A stretch of DNA of 64,000 bases from an uncultured Mucilaginibacter sp. (GTDB taxonomy: Bacteria; Bacteroidota; Bacteroidia; Sphingobacteriales; Sphingobacteriaceae): NCBI GenBank assembly GCA_913775265.1, contig CAJYJH010000054.1:62001-126000 (forward strand), read 5' to 3'. Numbering within the stretch: the stretch's first letter is position 1; each line of letters begins with the position of its first letter. Of the stretch, positions 10,391-19,303 are shown in pieces. Below the pieces are notes generated by a model. That model saw nothing but the letters and a program-made list of their open reading frames with translations. It had not been told where the DNA came from and did no database searches. Both the position numbers and the translations under genes were made by a program.

Positions 10391-10849
10391 ATGAAAATAG
10401 GTATTGTTGCAGACCATGCCGGTTTTGAGCCCAAGCAACAGCTTTTTAAAATGCTTACTGATGCCGGCTACGACGTTAAAGACTATGGCGCTTTTACCTA
10501 CGAGGCTACAGACGATTACCCGGACGTGGTGCTACCGTTAGGAGAAGCCATAGCCAAAGGTGAGGTAGACCGTGGCATAGCCGTTTGCGGCAGCGGCGTG
10601 GGTGTGTCGGTAGCGGCAAACAAAATACCGGGCGTACGGGCAGCTTTAATTACCGAAACCTACTCTGCACACCAGGGCGTGGAGCATGATGACATGAACA
10701 TGCTTTGCGTTGGCGGCCGGGTGATTGGCCTGGTGCTGATGTGGGAAATTATACAAGCCTACCTTAAAGCAAGTTACGACGGTGGTGAAAGATTTCAGCG
10801 CCGCTTGGATAAAGTAATTGCAATTGAACATAAATACACAAAATCGTGA
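10391..10849 (+). CDS. rpiB: Ribose-5-phosphate isomerase B
   Basis: This 152-aa RpiB-type isomerase interconverts ribose-5-phosphate and ribulose-5-phosphate. The N-terminus IGIVADHAGFE carries the phosphate-binding His9, the active-site Cys66 is in AVCGSGVG, and EHDDMNMLCVGGR carries His99. The length is normal for the family. It begins 4 bases after tkt, and its TGA stop overlaps the GTG start of tal by four bases, so translation is probably coupled. It belongs to the same family as allose-6-phosphate isomerase, but the gene neighbours favour the ribose role. Confidence 0.95.
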   Translation: MKIGIVADHAGFEPKQQLFKMLTDAGYDVKDYGAFTYEATDDYPDVVLPLGEAIAKGEVDRGIAVCGSGVGVSVAANKIPGVRAALITETYSAHQGVEHDDMNMLCVGGRVIGLVLMWEIIQAYLKASYDGGERFQRRLDKVIAIEHKYTKS

Positions 10850-11973
10850 AAAATCCATTAGCAAGAATTCCGGAGTTTGGCCAAAGTATTTGGCTTGATT
10901 ATATAAAAAGATCTTTTACCGAGGGTGGAGAACTTAAAAAACTGATTGACGAAGATGACTTGAGAGGCGTAACCTCTAACCCGGCCATTTTTGAAGAGGC
11001 TATTGCCCACAGCAATGACTATGATGACACACTGGCTGAGCTGAGCAAACAAAATTTATCGCCGCAGGATGCTTTTTTGAAAATTGCCATTGAAGATGTA
11101 CAAGCCGCAGCCGACCTTTTTAAAGGCGTATATGAAAAAACCGATGGTTTGGATGGCTATGTTAGCTTAGAGGTATCGCCAAGTTTAGCATTAGACACCG
11201 AGGGTTCTATTAAAGAAGCCCGCTCATCATGGGAAACGTTGAACCGTAAAAACGTCATGATCAAAATTCCGGGAACCGAACCTGGTTTGCCGGCTATCAA
11301 GCAATTGATCAGCGAAGGTATCAACATCAACGTTACGTTATTATTCGGCTTAGACCGGTATCGCGCGGTAGCCGAAACGTACGTGGAAGGTTTGGAACAA
11401 CGAGCTGCTAAAGGCGAACCAATCGACCATGTAGCATCAGTGGCCAGTTTCTTTTTGAGCCGTATTGATACAGCTATCGATCCGCTGCTGGATAAAGCCG
11501 CCGAGGCAGATCACCGCCATGCGACGGTAGCTAAGCAATTGAAAGGTAAAATAGCTATAGCCAGCGCCCGCGATGCTTATGCCATTTATAAAGAAGTATT
11601 CGAATCAGAGCGTTTTAAAGCTTTAGCAGCCAAAGGTGCTAAACCACAGCGTTTGCTATGGGCCAGTACAGGTGTGAAAAACAAAGACTATCCTGATTTA
11701 ATGTACATAGAGGCCTTGATAGGCCCTGATACGGTAAACACTGTACCAAAAGATACTTTGAATGCCTACCGTGATCATGGCGATCCGGCTTCGCGCCTGG
11801 AAGATGGATTGGAAGAGGCCCGTTATCAATTATATCAGTTAGATGATGTTTTGGGCATTAACCTGAACGACATCACCAAGCAACTGGAAGAAGAAGGTAT
11901 CCAAAAATTTGTGAAGCCTTTTGATAGTTTGATGAAAGTAATTGGCGAGAAAAGCCAGCAAGTAAGTAAATAA
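10846..11973 (+). CDS. tal: Transaldolase (long bacterial type)
   Basis: This 375-aa transaldolase transfers dihydroxyacetone units between sedoheptulose-7-P and glyceraldehyde-3-P. Motifs seen are LRGVTSNPAIFEEAI near residue 39 and the Schiff-base lysine Lys140 in NVMIKIPGTEPGL. A later ASTGVKN block binds phosphate. The length and motifs match the roughly 370-aa bacterial form rather than the 220-aa TalC/FSA form. The GTG start shares its bases with the rpiB stop (GTGA, 10846-10849). The next reading frame begins within four bases of its stop, so it is embedded in a tightly packed operon. Confidence 0.95.
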   Translation: MKNPLARIPEFGQSIWLDYIKRSFTEGGELKKLIDEDDLRGVTSNPAIFEEAIAHSNDYDDTLAELSKQNLSPQDAFLKIAIEDVQAAADLFKGVYEKTDGLDGYVSLEVSPSLALDTEGSIKEARSSWETLNRKNVMIKIPGTEPGLPAIKQLISEGININVTLLFGLDRYRAVAETYVEGLEQRAAKGEPIDHVASVASFFLSRIDTAIDPLLDKAAEADHRHATVAKQLKGKIAIASARDAYAIYKEVFESERFKALAAKGAKPQRLLWASTGVKNKDYPDLMYIEALIGPDTVNTVPKDTLNAYRDHGDPASRLEDGLEEARYQLYQLDDVLGINLNDITKQLEEEGIQKFVKPFDSLMKVIGEKSQQVSK

Positions 11974-11976
11974 GTG

Positions 11977-12594
11977 ATGACCCCACCCATTAAATTACTG
12001 CTGCTTGATATAGGCGGCGTACTTTTAACAGATGGCTGGGAAACAAAATCAAGGGAAGAAGCCGCTGAGCTTTTTTCCCTTGATACTGTTGACGTTAACC
12101 AGCGGCACCGTAACACCTTTGATGCGTACGAGTCGGGCAAGATTACGTTGGACGAGTATCTGGATCTTGTTGTTTTTTACGAAGAAAGATCATTTTCGCG
12201 TGAAGAGTTCAAACAGTTTATGATGGCGCAGTCAAAGCCGTACCCTGATACTATCGAATATATTGCACAGCTAAAGCAACAATTTCATCTTCCGATAGCA
12301 ACGGTGAACAATGAGCCGCTTGAGCTTAATGAGCATCGCATCAATACTTTTCATTTAAAAAAGGTTATTGATGTGTTTGTTTCATCCTGCTATGTGAATA
12401 TGCGCAAGCCCGACCCAAAGATGTACCAGTTGGCGCTGAACATGATGCAGGCTAAACCGGAGGAAACTTTGTACATTGACGACCGAAAAGTTTACACCGA
12501 AATAGCCGCTAAGCTTGGTATCAACGCTATTCATCACACGAGTTTAACGTCCACACAGCAGCAATTGGCCGGTTTCGGTTTGATACTACCTTAA
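11977..12594 (+). CDS. HAD-superfamily (IA-type) sugar-phosphatase-like hydrolase
   Basis: This cytosolic HAD-like hydrolase (205 aa from the ATG; an in-frame GTG lies one codon upstream) probably hydrolyses a small phosphate ester. Motif I is LLLDIGGVL with the nucleophilic Asp. A Thr-Val-Asn block (ATVNNE) fills motif II. MRKPDP contains the motif III lysine and LYIDDRKVYTEIA the motif IV acidic pair. The position after the nucleophile where many HADs have the second Asp is Gly here, as in the YihX-like DxGGV group. It lies between tal and gnd with almost no spacing, which suggests a role in sugar-phosphate balance or damage repair. The substrate is unknown. Confidence 0.82.
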   Translation: MTPPIKLLLLDIGGVLLTDGWETKSREEAAELFSLDTVDVNQRHRNTFDAYESGKITLDEYLDLVVFYEERSFSREEFKQFMMAQSKPYPDTIEYIAQLKQQFHLPIATVNNEPLELNEHRINTFHLKKVIDVFVSSCYVNMRKPDPKMYQLALNMMQAKPEETLYIDDRKVYTEIAAKLGINAIHHTSLTSTQQQLAGFGLILP

Positions 12595-12633
12595 AAGAAA
12601 AAAAACATTCAAAAATAAAACTTTTATAACAAC

Positions 12634-14046
12634 ATGGAGCAATATGATTTTGGTATGGTGGGCCTTGGTGTAATGGGCCGTAACCTACTTTTTAACATAG
12701 CCGATCACGAATACAATGTAGCAGGTTTAGATTTAGACCAGGGTAAAGTGGACGCCTTGCAAAACGAGGCTACCGAAAAGCAAAAGGTAAAAGGTACCAC
12801 CTCGGTAGATGAGTTTGTTAAGATGCTTAAAACGCCGCGCGCCATAATGCTGCTGGTGCCTGCGGGTAAACCGGTAGATGGTGCCATTGCCAGTCTGGTT
12901 CCGTTGTTAGAAAAAGGTGATATTATTGTTGACGGTGGTAACTCGTATTTTCCTGATACCGACCGCCGCTTTAACGAGTTAAGCGAAAAAGGCATCCACT
13001 TTTTTGGCATGGGCGTATCGGGCGGCGAGGAAGGTGCCCGTTTCGGCCCCAGCATGATGCCGGGTGGCGACCGAGGTGCTTATGACCGCTTAAAACCGAT
13101 ATTTGAAGCCGTTGCCGCTAAAGTAAATGGTGAGCCGTGCGTAGCTTATATGGGTACAGGATCGGCCGGGCATTATGTGAAGATGGTGCATAATGGTATC
13201 GAGTATGGCATTATGCAGTTGATCTCCGAAGTATACGACCTGCTTAAACGCGGTTTAAAATACAGCGACGACCAGTTACAGCAAACTTTCCAATCATGGA
13301 ATGAGGGCGAACTAAAATCCTTTTTGCTGGAGATTACCGGCGTGGTGTTGAAAAAGAACGACGACGAAACCGGCAAACGATTAATTGAAATGATATCGGA
13401 CGTGGCCCGTGCTAAAGGTACCGGTAAATGGACCTCGCAAAACGCTATGGATATACAGGCACCTGTGCCGGTAATTGATGCAGCGGTATCCATGCGCGAT
13501 TTATCCAAATATAAAAATGAGCGTCTACAGGCATCCGAAAAACTGGCCTGGAATAACAGTGCCAATGACAGCGACGAACATGGCGGTTTAGTTGAGCACG
13601 TTAAAAAAGCATACCACTTTGCCATGCTCACCATTTACGCACAAGGCCTAGCTCAACTGCAACTGGCATCTAAAGAATATAAATACGGCTTAAACCTGGC
13701 CGAGGTTGCTAAAATTTGGCGAGGCGGTTGTATTATCCGTTCCACCTCGTTAGAAGATTTTATGCAGGCCTTTGTTAAAAATCCGGAACTGCCTAACATC
13801 ATGCTGGACGATAAAATTGCTACCACTTTATTAGATACCCAGGAGGCCGCACGCTTTACCGCCAAGTTTGCCATTGATAAAGGGATTGCAGCATCGGCAT
13901 TACTATCAGCCGTGAGCTATTTTGATGCGTACCGCACCGCCAAACTGCCAACCAATTTGATACAGGCGCAACGCGACTACTTTGGTGCGCACACTTATGA
14001 GCGTACCGACCGCGAAGGCGTGTTCCATACCAAATGGGAAGAATAG
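12634..14046 (+). CDS. gnd: 6-phosphogluconate dehydrogenase, decarboxylating
   Basis: This enzyme (470 aa) oxidatively decarboxylates 6-phosphogluconate to ribulose-5-phosphate, producing NADPH. The N-terminal Rossmann motif GLGVMGRN, the block GVSGGEEGARFGPS and the active-site helix HYVKMVHNGIEYG with Lys183, Asn187 and Glu190 are present. The C-terminus contains the conserved FGAHTYERTD. The length is that of the standard homodimeric enzyme. It is followed by zwf and pgl, completing the oxidative branch in one cluster. Confidence 0.98.
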   Translation: MEQYDFGMVGLGVMGRNLLFNIADHEYNVAGLDLDQGKVDALQNEATEKQKVKGTTSVDEFVKMLKTPRAIMLLVPAGKPVDGAIASLVPLLEKGDIIVDGGNSYFPDTDRRFNELSEKGIHFFGMGVSGGEEGARFGPSMMPGGDRGAYDRLKPIFEAVAAKVNGEPCVAYMGTGSAGHYVKMVHNGIEYGIMQLISEVYDLLKRGLKYSDDQLQQTFQSWNEGELKSFLLEITGVVLKKNDDETGKRLIEMISDVARAKGTGKWTSQNAMDIQAPVPVIDAAVSMRDLSKYKNERLQASEKLAWNNSANDSDEHGGLVEHVKKAYHFAMLTIYAQGLAQLQLASKEYKYGLNLAEVAKIWRGGCIIRSTSLEDFMQAFVKNPELPNIMLDDKIATTLLDTQEAARFTAKFAIDKGIAASALLSAVSYFDAYRTAKLPTNLIQAQRDYFGAHTYERTDREGVFHTKWEE

Positions 14047-14082
14047 TTTTTAGCCGAACCTGAATATTATAAAAACAGCGTA

Positions 14083-15585
14083 ATGAAAACACAAAAAAAA
14101 GCACCACCAACCATCATCGTCATTTTTGGCGGTACCGGTGATTTGGCTAAACGTAAACTCATACCGGCGTTTTACAATCTTTTTAAAGATGGCTGGATGT
14201 CCGATAAGTTTGCTATCATTGGTTTGGGGCGTACTAAATTAAACGATGACGACTTCCGCCAGCGACTATATGATGGTTTAACCAGTTTTTCGAGAAGCGG
14301 TAAACCTGCTGACGATAAGTGGGCCGTGTTTAAAGAAAACATCAGCTATTTTGTATCTAACATCGATGACGGTAACTCTTATAAAGAGCTTGCCGAAAAG
14401 CTGGATGCTATTGACGAGAAGTGGGGAGCGAGAGCTAACCGTTTGTTTTACATGTCGGTTGCACCGCAGTTAATAGGCGCTGTAACTATTCATTTAAACG
14501 AGAGTGGCCTAGCATCAAACTGCGATACCGACCGCATTGTGGTTGAAAAGCCATTCGGTCATGATACTGATAGTGCTATCGAACTAAATAAACTGCTTAC
14601 CGACAAATTCAGCGAAAAGCAGATTTATCGTATCGACCATTATCTGGGCAAAGAAACGGTACAGAACATATTAGCGTTCCGTTTTGCCAATGCGCTTTTT
14701 GAGCCTATCTGGAACCGTAATTTTATTGACTACGTGCAAATAACCGTTGCCGAGCAGGTAGGGGTAGAAGAGCGCGGTGGTTACTACGAGGAGGCCGGTG
14801 CTTTAAAGGACATGATCCAGAATCACTTGCTGCAGCTGTTATGTATGATAGCCATGGAGCCGCCGGTATCGTTCGAGGCCGAAGAAATCCGTAACCGTAA
14901 AATTGATGTATTGCGTGCCGTGCACCGCCTAAAACCGGAGGATGTACATGCCAATGCAGTGCGTGGCCAGTATGGCGGCGGATGGATGCAGGGCGAAAAA
15001 GTACCCGGATACCGTGAGGAAGAGGGTGTTGATCCACACTCAAATACCGAAACTTTTGCGGCAGTAAAGTTCTCTATCGAAAACTGGCGCTGGCAGGGTG
15101 TGCCGTTTTATTTGCGTACAGGTAAACGCATGCAGGAAAAAACTTCATCAATTACCATACAATTCAGACCGGTTCCGCACTTAACTTTTGATGCTTCGCA
15201 GGCAGACAGCGTATCGCCGAATCGCCTGACAATCAACATCCAACCCCAAATGGACATCAGGTTGAGATTTATTGCAAAAAAGCCAGGTTTGGAAATGGAG
15301 CTGAACCCTGCCGAGATGGTATTTGATTACGCAAGCGGGAAAGACTCGCCGGAGGCTTACGAAACCCTGTTGCTGGATGCCATGGTGGGCGATGCTACCC
15401 TGTTTATGCGCAGCGATCAGGTTGAAGAAGCCTGGAGAGTTATAACCCCTATACAAGAAGCCTGGGCATCACGCGATTCGCTTGATTTTCCTAACTACAG
15501 TGCAGGCACCTGGGGACCGGAAAGTGCAGAAGCACTGATAGCCCGCCAAGGTCACACTTGGAGCTCGGCCGTCCATAAAAAATAA
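14083..15585 (+). CDS. zwf: Glucose-6-phosphate 1-dehydrogenase
   Basis: This 500-aa enzyme oxidises glucose-6-phosphate to 6-phosphoglucono-lactone, the entry reaction of the oxidative pentose-phosphate pathway. The dinucleotide-binding motif [11 protein letters not shown] is at residue 16. The substrate-binding signature RIDHYLGKE has Asp185 and His186, and NHLLQLL carries the catalytic His248. The length is normal. It starts 36 bases after gnd, and pgl follows after 15 bases, so the three are very likely co-transcribed. Confidence 0.98.
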   Translation: MKTQKKAPPTIIVIFGGTGDLAKRKLIPAFYNLFKDGWMSDKFAIIGLGRTKLNDDDFRQRLYDGLTSFSRSGKPADDKWAVFKENISYFVSNIDDGNSYKELAEKLDAIDEKWGARANRLFYMSVAPQLIGAVTIHLNESGLASNCDTDRIVVEKPFGHDTDSAIELNKLLTDKFSEKQIYRIDHYLGKETVQNILAFRFANALFEPIWNRNFIDYVQITVAEQVGVEERGGYYEEAGALKDMIQNHLLQLLCMIAMEPPVSFEAEEIRNRKIDVLRAVHRLKPEDVHANAVRGQYGGGWMQGEKVPGYREEEGVDPHSNTETFAAVKFSIENWRWQGVPFYLRTGKRMQEKTSSITIQFRPVPHLTFDASQADSVSPNRLTINIQPQMDIRLRFIAKKPGLEMELNPAEMVFDYASGKDSPEAYETLLLDAMVGDATLFMRSDQVEEAWRVITPIQEAWASRDSLDFPNYSAGTWGPESAEALIARQGHTWSSAVHKK

Positions 15586-15600
15586 CACTAAATTAAAGTA

Positions 15601-16326
15601 ATGGTTAAAGTATTTGATAACAAGTCAGAAATAAGCGTAGCAGCGGCAGAGCTGTTCGTACAGATTGCTCAGCAATCCATTAGCCAAAACGGAAAGTTTG
15701 TGGTATCTCTCACAGGTGGTTCGTCTCCCGAGCAGTTGTATACTTTGTTGGCACAGCCTGAGTATCAAAACAAGATAGACTGGAGCAAAGTATTTGTATT
15801 TTGGGGAGACGAACGCTGGGTATCGCTGGATGACGAGCAGAGTAATGGTAAAATGGCCGATCGTACCTTGCTAAGCAAAGTGCCTGTACCTAAAAATCAA
15901 GTATTTTACATGTGGCAGGACGGTATTAGTGCCGAAGATTATGCTGCCAGATACGAGGACGAAATCCGTAAGCATTTAGGTGTCGACCTGAGTTTCGACC
16001 TTATTTTATTAGGGATGGGGCCGGATGGCCATACTGCATCGCTTTTTCCGCACCAACCCGTGCTACAGGAAAAGCAGAAGCTGGTAGCGGCCTATCATCT
16101 GGATTCGCAGAATATGTATCGTATAACTTTGACGGCCCCGTTGATTAACAAAGGCAAGCACTTGGTAGTGACGTTATATGGCGATAACAAAGCACCTGCC
16201 TTACATGAAGTGCTGGAAGGCGAACCTAATCCTGAGTTGTATCCTGCACAAATGCTGAAACCCGAAACGGGCGACATTACCTGGCTGGTAGATAAAGCTG
16301 CCGCCAGTCAGCTGCAATCAGTTTAA
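15601..16326 (+). CDS. pgl: 6-phosphogluconolactonase (DevB/SOL type)
   Basis: This 241-aa lactonase hydrolyses 6-phosphoglucono-delta-lactone to 6-phosphogluconate. Family blocks seen are SLTGGSSPEQLY near residue 39, FWGDERWV near residue 67 and LGMGPDGHTASLFP near residue 138. It sits 15 bases after zwf, the enzyme that supplies its substrate, and is the last gene of the run before a hairpin. Confidence 0.96.
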   Translation: MVKVFDNKSEISVAAAELFVQIAQQSISQNGKFVVSLTGGSSPEQLYTLLAQPEYQNKIDWSKVFVFWGDERWVSLDDEQSNGKMADRTLLSKVPVPKNQVFYMWQDGISAEDYAARYEDEIRKHLGVDLSFDLILLGMGPDGHTASLFPHQPVLQEKQKLVAAYHLDSQNMYRITLTAPLINKGKHLVVTLYGDNKAPALHEVLEGEPNPELYPAQMLKPETGDITWLVDKAAASQLQSV

Positions 16327-16348
16327 TTTTAATTTTATAATAGCGCAT

Positions 16349-16392
16349 TTTGCTGTGGCTGGTCTCAACATAAGTTGATCAACCACAGCAAA
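16349..16392 (+). terminator. Hairpin terminator after pgl
   Basis: A 10-bp perfect stem (16349-16358 with 16383-16392) contains a nested 5-bp hairpin. An AT-rich, T-rich stretch follows about 16 bases later. It probably ends the pentose-phosphate operon and leaves the ROK kinase as a separate or attenuated unit. Confidence 0.6.
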
Positions 16393-16438
16393 GTGTTTGC
16401 AATTTTATTTTTTTCAGATTCTTTAATTTATACCGGTC

Positions 16439-17401
16439 ATGGCAACAGATACAAAAGATACAGATTTAAGGATAGGCGTAGATTTAGGTGGCACCAATAC
16501 CAAATATGCTTTAATTACCGCAGATGGTGATATTTTGGAAAAAGGCCGCATTAAAACCGGCGACTATCCCGATGCCGCAGCTTTTGTTGATGGTTTGTAT
16601 GACCAATTGTTACCCCTCATTGAAAAGCACAATGCCAAGGGGAAATTGAAAGGTATTGGCATTGGTGCCCCTAACGCTAACTTTTTTACCGGAAACATAG
16701 AGCATGCGGTAAACCTGAAATGGAAAGCTATAGTACCATTGGCCAAAATGGTGAGTGACAAATTTGGTGTAAAGTGTGTGCTGAACAATGATGCTAAGGT
16801 AGCTGCCTTAGGCGAGCATACCTTCGGCGTGGCCAAAGACATGACCGATTTTATCATGATCACATTAGGTACCGGTGTGGGCAGTGGCATTTTCATCAAT
16901 GGTAATATATTATATGGCTGCAGAGGTAACGCCGGCGAATTGGGCCATACCGTGATCAGGCATAACGGACGCGTACATTGGTCAACCGGATTGAAAGGCA
17001 CGGTAGAGAGTTATTGCTCGGCAACCGGTATTGCTATTACAGCTAAGGAGATGCTTGAAAATGCCGAAATTGAAAGCCAGCTAAGCCAGTATAAAGGCGA
17101 CGAACTAACCTCAAAGGCTGTGTATGATTGCGCCATGAAAGGCGACGAGCTTGCTATATCGGTTTTTAAATTTACAGGTACCATATTGGGTGAGGCGTTG
17201 GCTAATTTCGCCTTGTTTTCATCACCCGAAGCTATTGTGCTTTTCGGTGGTGTGATGCGGGCCGGTGATTTAATTTTAAAGCCAGCCCAGCAAAGTTTTG
17301 AAGAACACTTGATAGAATCTTATAAGGGCCAGATCAAACTATTAGATAGCAGCCTGAATTTGGATGACGCCGCTATTTTAGGCGCCAGCCGTTTGGTGTA
17401 G
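16439..17401 (+). CDS. ROK-family sugar kinase (glucokinase-like)
   Basis: This 320-aa cytosolic ROK protein probably phosphorylates glucose or a related hexose, feeding zwf directly upstream. The ATP-binding N-terminal motif IGVDLGGTNTKYALI, the block LNNDAKVAALGEH with the catalytic Asp, and TLGTGVGSGI are seen. His170 in ELGHT matches the family zinc/substrate His. The usual zinc-binding CxCGxxGCxE motif is altered: the cysteine positions read Trp181, Thr183 and Thr188 in the segment ending KGTVE. No HTH domain is present, so it is a kinase and not a NagC-type repressor. Sugar specificity is inferred from the neighbours. Confidence 0.87.
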   Translation: MATDTKDTDLRIGVDLGGTNTKYALITADGDILEKGRIKTGDYPDAAAFVDGLYDQLLPLIEKHNAKGKLKGIGIGAPNANFFTGNIEHAVNLKWKAIVPLAKMVSDKFGVKCVLNNDAKVAALGEHTFGVAKDMTDFIMITLGTGVGSGIFINGNILYGCRGNAGELGHTVIRHNGRVHWSTGLKGTVESYCSATGIAITAKEMLENAEIESQLSQYKGDELTSKAVYDCAMKGDELAISVFKFTGTILGEALANFALFSSPEAIVLFGGVMRAGDLILKPAQQSFEEHLIESYKGQIKLLDSSLNLDDAAILGASRLV

Positions 17402-17448
17402 TTTTAAGTGCTGTTTCGATATTTCGGTACTGCTTTTTTATTAAATAC

Positions 17449-17456
17449 TATCTTTG
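17449..17456 (+). promoter_or_regulatory. Candidate Bacteroidota -7 element upstream of the DUF6377 regulator
   Basis: TATCTTTG matches the Bacteroidota consensus TAnnTTTG exactly and lies 26 bases before the GTG start. No convincing -33 TTTG is seen at the expected distance, so support is partial. Confidence 0.35.
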
Positions 17457-17481
17457 CGCATCTTGAATACAGCGCCTGGTA

Positions 17482-19101
17482 GTGAAGCAAAGCATTTTAC
17501 TGAATTTTCTTTTTTTATTTATTTCCTCTTGGGTTTGTGCGGAGGCGGTTTTGCCGTTGGACGAACTTAACCATGCTATTAAAAACAAGGCACAGTATAC
17601 CCATCAAAAACAGCGTAGTATCGATTCGCTTAAAAAGCTGAAAGTGGGCGTTACATCATCAGCAGACGAATACCAAATTAACAGCCGGTTATATGATGAG
17701 TATAAAAAGTTCAGGATTGACACAGCTGTACATTATGCGTTGCAAAACCAACAGATAGCCCAAAAGCTAAACAACGCAACGTTAATCGTTGCTGCCCGTA
17801 TTCAACTGGCTAATTTATATTCTTCGTCCGGGAAGTTTTTGGAGTCGGAAAGAATCCTGGCAACCCTGCATCCAAAAGCTTTTGATAAATCATTACTGGC
17901 AGATTACTATGATGCATGTATACAGTTTTATGAACATTATGCTACTAATAGCTTTGATGTAGGCTATTTTAAGCTCATACGTGTTTATCGTGATTCTCTG
18001 ATTCATTTACTCGATGCATCAACGGCGCGGTATAAAATCAACTTAGCGCAAACGCTGATTTACCAGCAGAGCTATCCTGAAGCACAAAGAGAGTTGATAA
18101 ACCTAATGCGAACCTCTCATTTACAAAGCGGAGATTATGCAATGGTTACGTATCTGATGGCGTTTACCTATCAGCGTCAACAGCAACCGGAATCGGCAAA
18201 GCGGTACTACATGCTTTCGGCTTTAACCGATTTGAAGAATGCCATTAAAGACAATGCCTCGTTGCAAAACCTCGCTTTGATGTTTTATCAGAAAGGTGAT
18301 GTTGACCAGGCTTATTTATATACCCAGTCGGCTATTGAGGATGCTATTTTTAGTAATGTGAAGTTTCGTACCCTGCACATGTCCGAGCTGTACAGCATTA
18401 TTAATACTGCTTACCTCGAAAAGGAAGCTAAACAAAAAAAACAACTGCAGTTATATCTGGTACTTATCAGTGTGCTTACCGTGGGGCTGGTAGTTACCAT
18501 CATATACATCTACAGGCAGATGAAAAAGGTTTCGCGTATTAAAGATGAGCTACACCTTACCGGTAAACAACTGGCTGAACTAAATCAGCAAATCAGCGAA
18601 ACCAATGTGCAGCTTTACGAAGCTAACCAGGTAAAAGAGGCCTACATTGCACAGTTTTTTGACTTGTGCTCGGCCTATATTACTAAGCTCGAAGATTACA
18701 GAAAGTCGCTTAACAAAAAAGCAACTGAAAACCGTTTAGAGGAGTTATTTAAAATGTTGCGTTCAACCACGGTTGTCGACAACGAGTTGGACGAATTATA
18801 CAACGTTTTTGATAGCATCTTTTTAAACCTGTACCCCAGCTTTATCAGCGAGTTTAATGCCCTGCTGTTACCCGATGAGCAGATCATAACAAAACCCGGA
18901 GCTTTACTAAATACAGAGTTGCGAATTTTTGCTTTAATGCGACTAGGTATCAGCGATAGCGTAAAAATTGCTGCCTTTTTACGATGTTCATTAAGCACCA
19001 TTTATAATTACCGCACTCGCGCCCGCAACAAGTCGGCCGTACCCCGCGACGAATTCGAGAAACGAATTATGAAGATTGGTTTGCTGCCTGTAACCGTTTA
19101 A
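17482..19101 (+). CDS. Membrane-anchored DUF6377/SusR-like transcriptional regulator with TPR-like sensor
   Basis: This 539-aa regulator has a signal sequence, a TPR-like helical periplasmic region (about residues 75-300), one transmembrane helix (about 322-342) and a short coiled coil (about 347-378). A C-terminal DNA-binding region has the HTH-like sequence SVKIAAFLRCSLSTIYNY near residue 490. This layout is that of DUF6377 proteins, which are related to SusR-type one-protein sensors of Bacteroidota glycan loci. It starts with GTG; no better start precedes the signal peptide. It lies between the ROK kinase and a GH3 gene and most likely senses a sugar in the periplasm. The ligand and targets are unknown. 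Confidence 0.8.
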   Translation: MKQSILLNFLFLFISSWVCAEAVLPLDELNHAIKNKAQYTHQKQRSIDSLKKLKVGVTSSADEYQINSRLYDEYKKFRIDTAVHYALQNQQIAQKLNNATLIVAARIQLANLYSSSGKFLESERILATLHPKAFDKSLLADYYDACIQFYEHYATNSFDVGYFKLIRVYRDSLIHLLDASTARYKINLAQTLIYQQSYPEAQRELINLMRTSHLQSGDYAMVTYLMAFTYQRQQQPESAKRYYMLSALTDLKNAIKDNASLQNLALMFYQKGDVDQAYLYTQSAIEDAIFSNVKFRTLHMSELYSIINTAYLEKEAKQKKQLQLYLVLISVLTVGLVVTIIYIYRQMKKVSRIKDELHLTGKQLAELNQQISETNVQLYEANQVKEAYIAQFFDLCSAYITKLEDYRKSLNKKATENRLEELFKMLRSTTVVDNELDELYNVFDSIFLNLYPSFISEFNALLLPDEQIITKPGALLNTELRIFALMRLGISDSVKIAAFLRCSLSTIYNYRTRARNKSAVPRDEFEKRIMKIGLLPVTV

Positions 19102-19186
19102 TAACATCTTTATATTTAGCTACTTTTTTTAATTGCTGATGTTTTTTAAATATCTGAAAGTCAAATATTTGATTGTTAAAGTGTTC

Positions 19187-19194
19187 TACTTTTG
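19187..19194 (+). promoter_or_regulatory. Candidate Bacteroidota -7 element upstream of GH3
   Basis: TACTTTTG is an exact TAnnTTTG match about 110 bases before the GH3 start. A TTTG at 19168-19171 could act as the upstream element, but the gap is shorter than usual. Confidence 0.35.
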
Positions 19195-19303
19195 CTATTC
19201 TATAAGATAAAAGCATCCATACCAAATATTAAGTTTACGTTCTTATGCTGCTCGTGGCAATACAGTGCCAGAGCTTAAATTTAAACCAACTATTATTTGT
19301 GTT

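Noticed and set aside
13173..13634. Minus-strand open frame of 153 codons inside gnd.
   Set aside because: It lies fully within the intact gnd gene with active-site residues in place; no signal for a real antisense gene.
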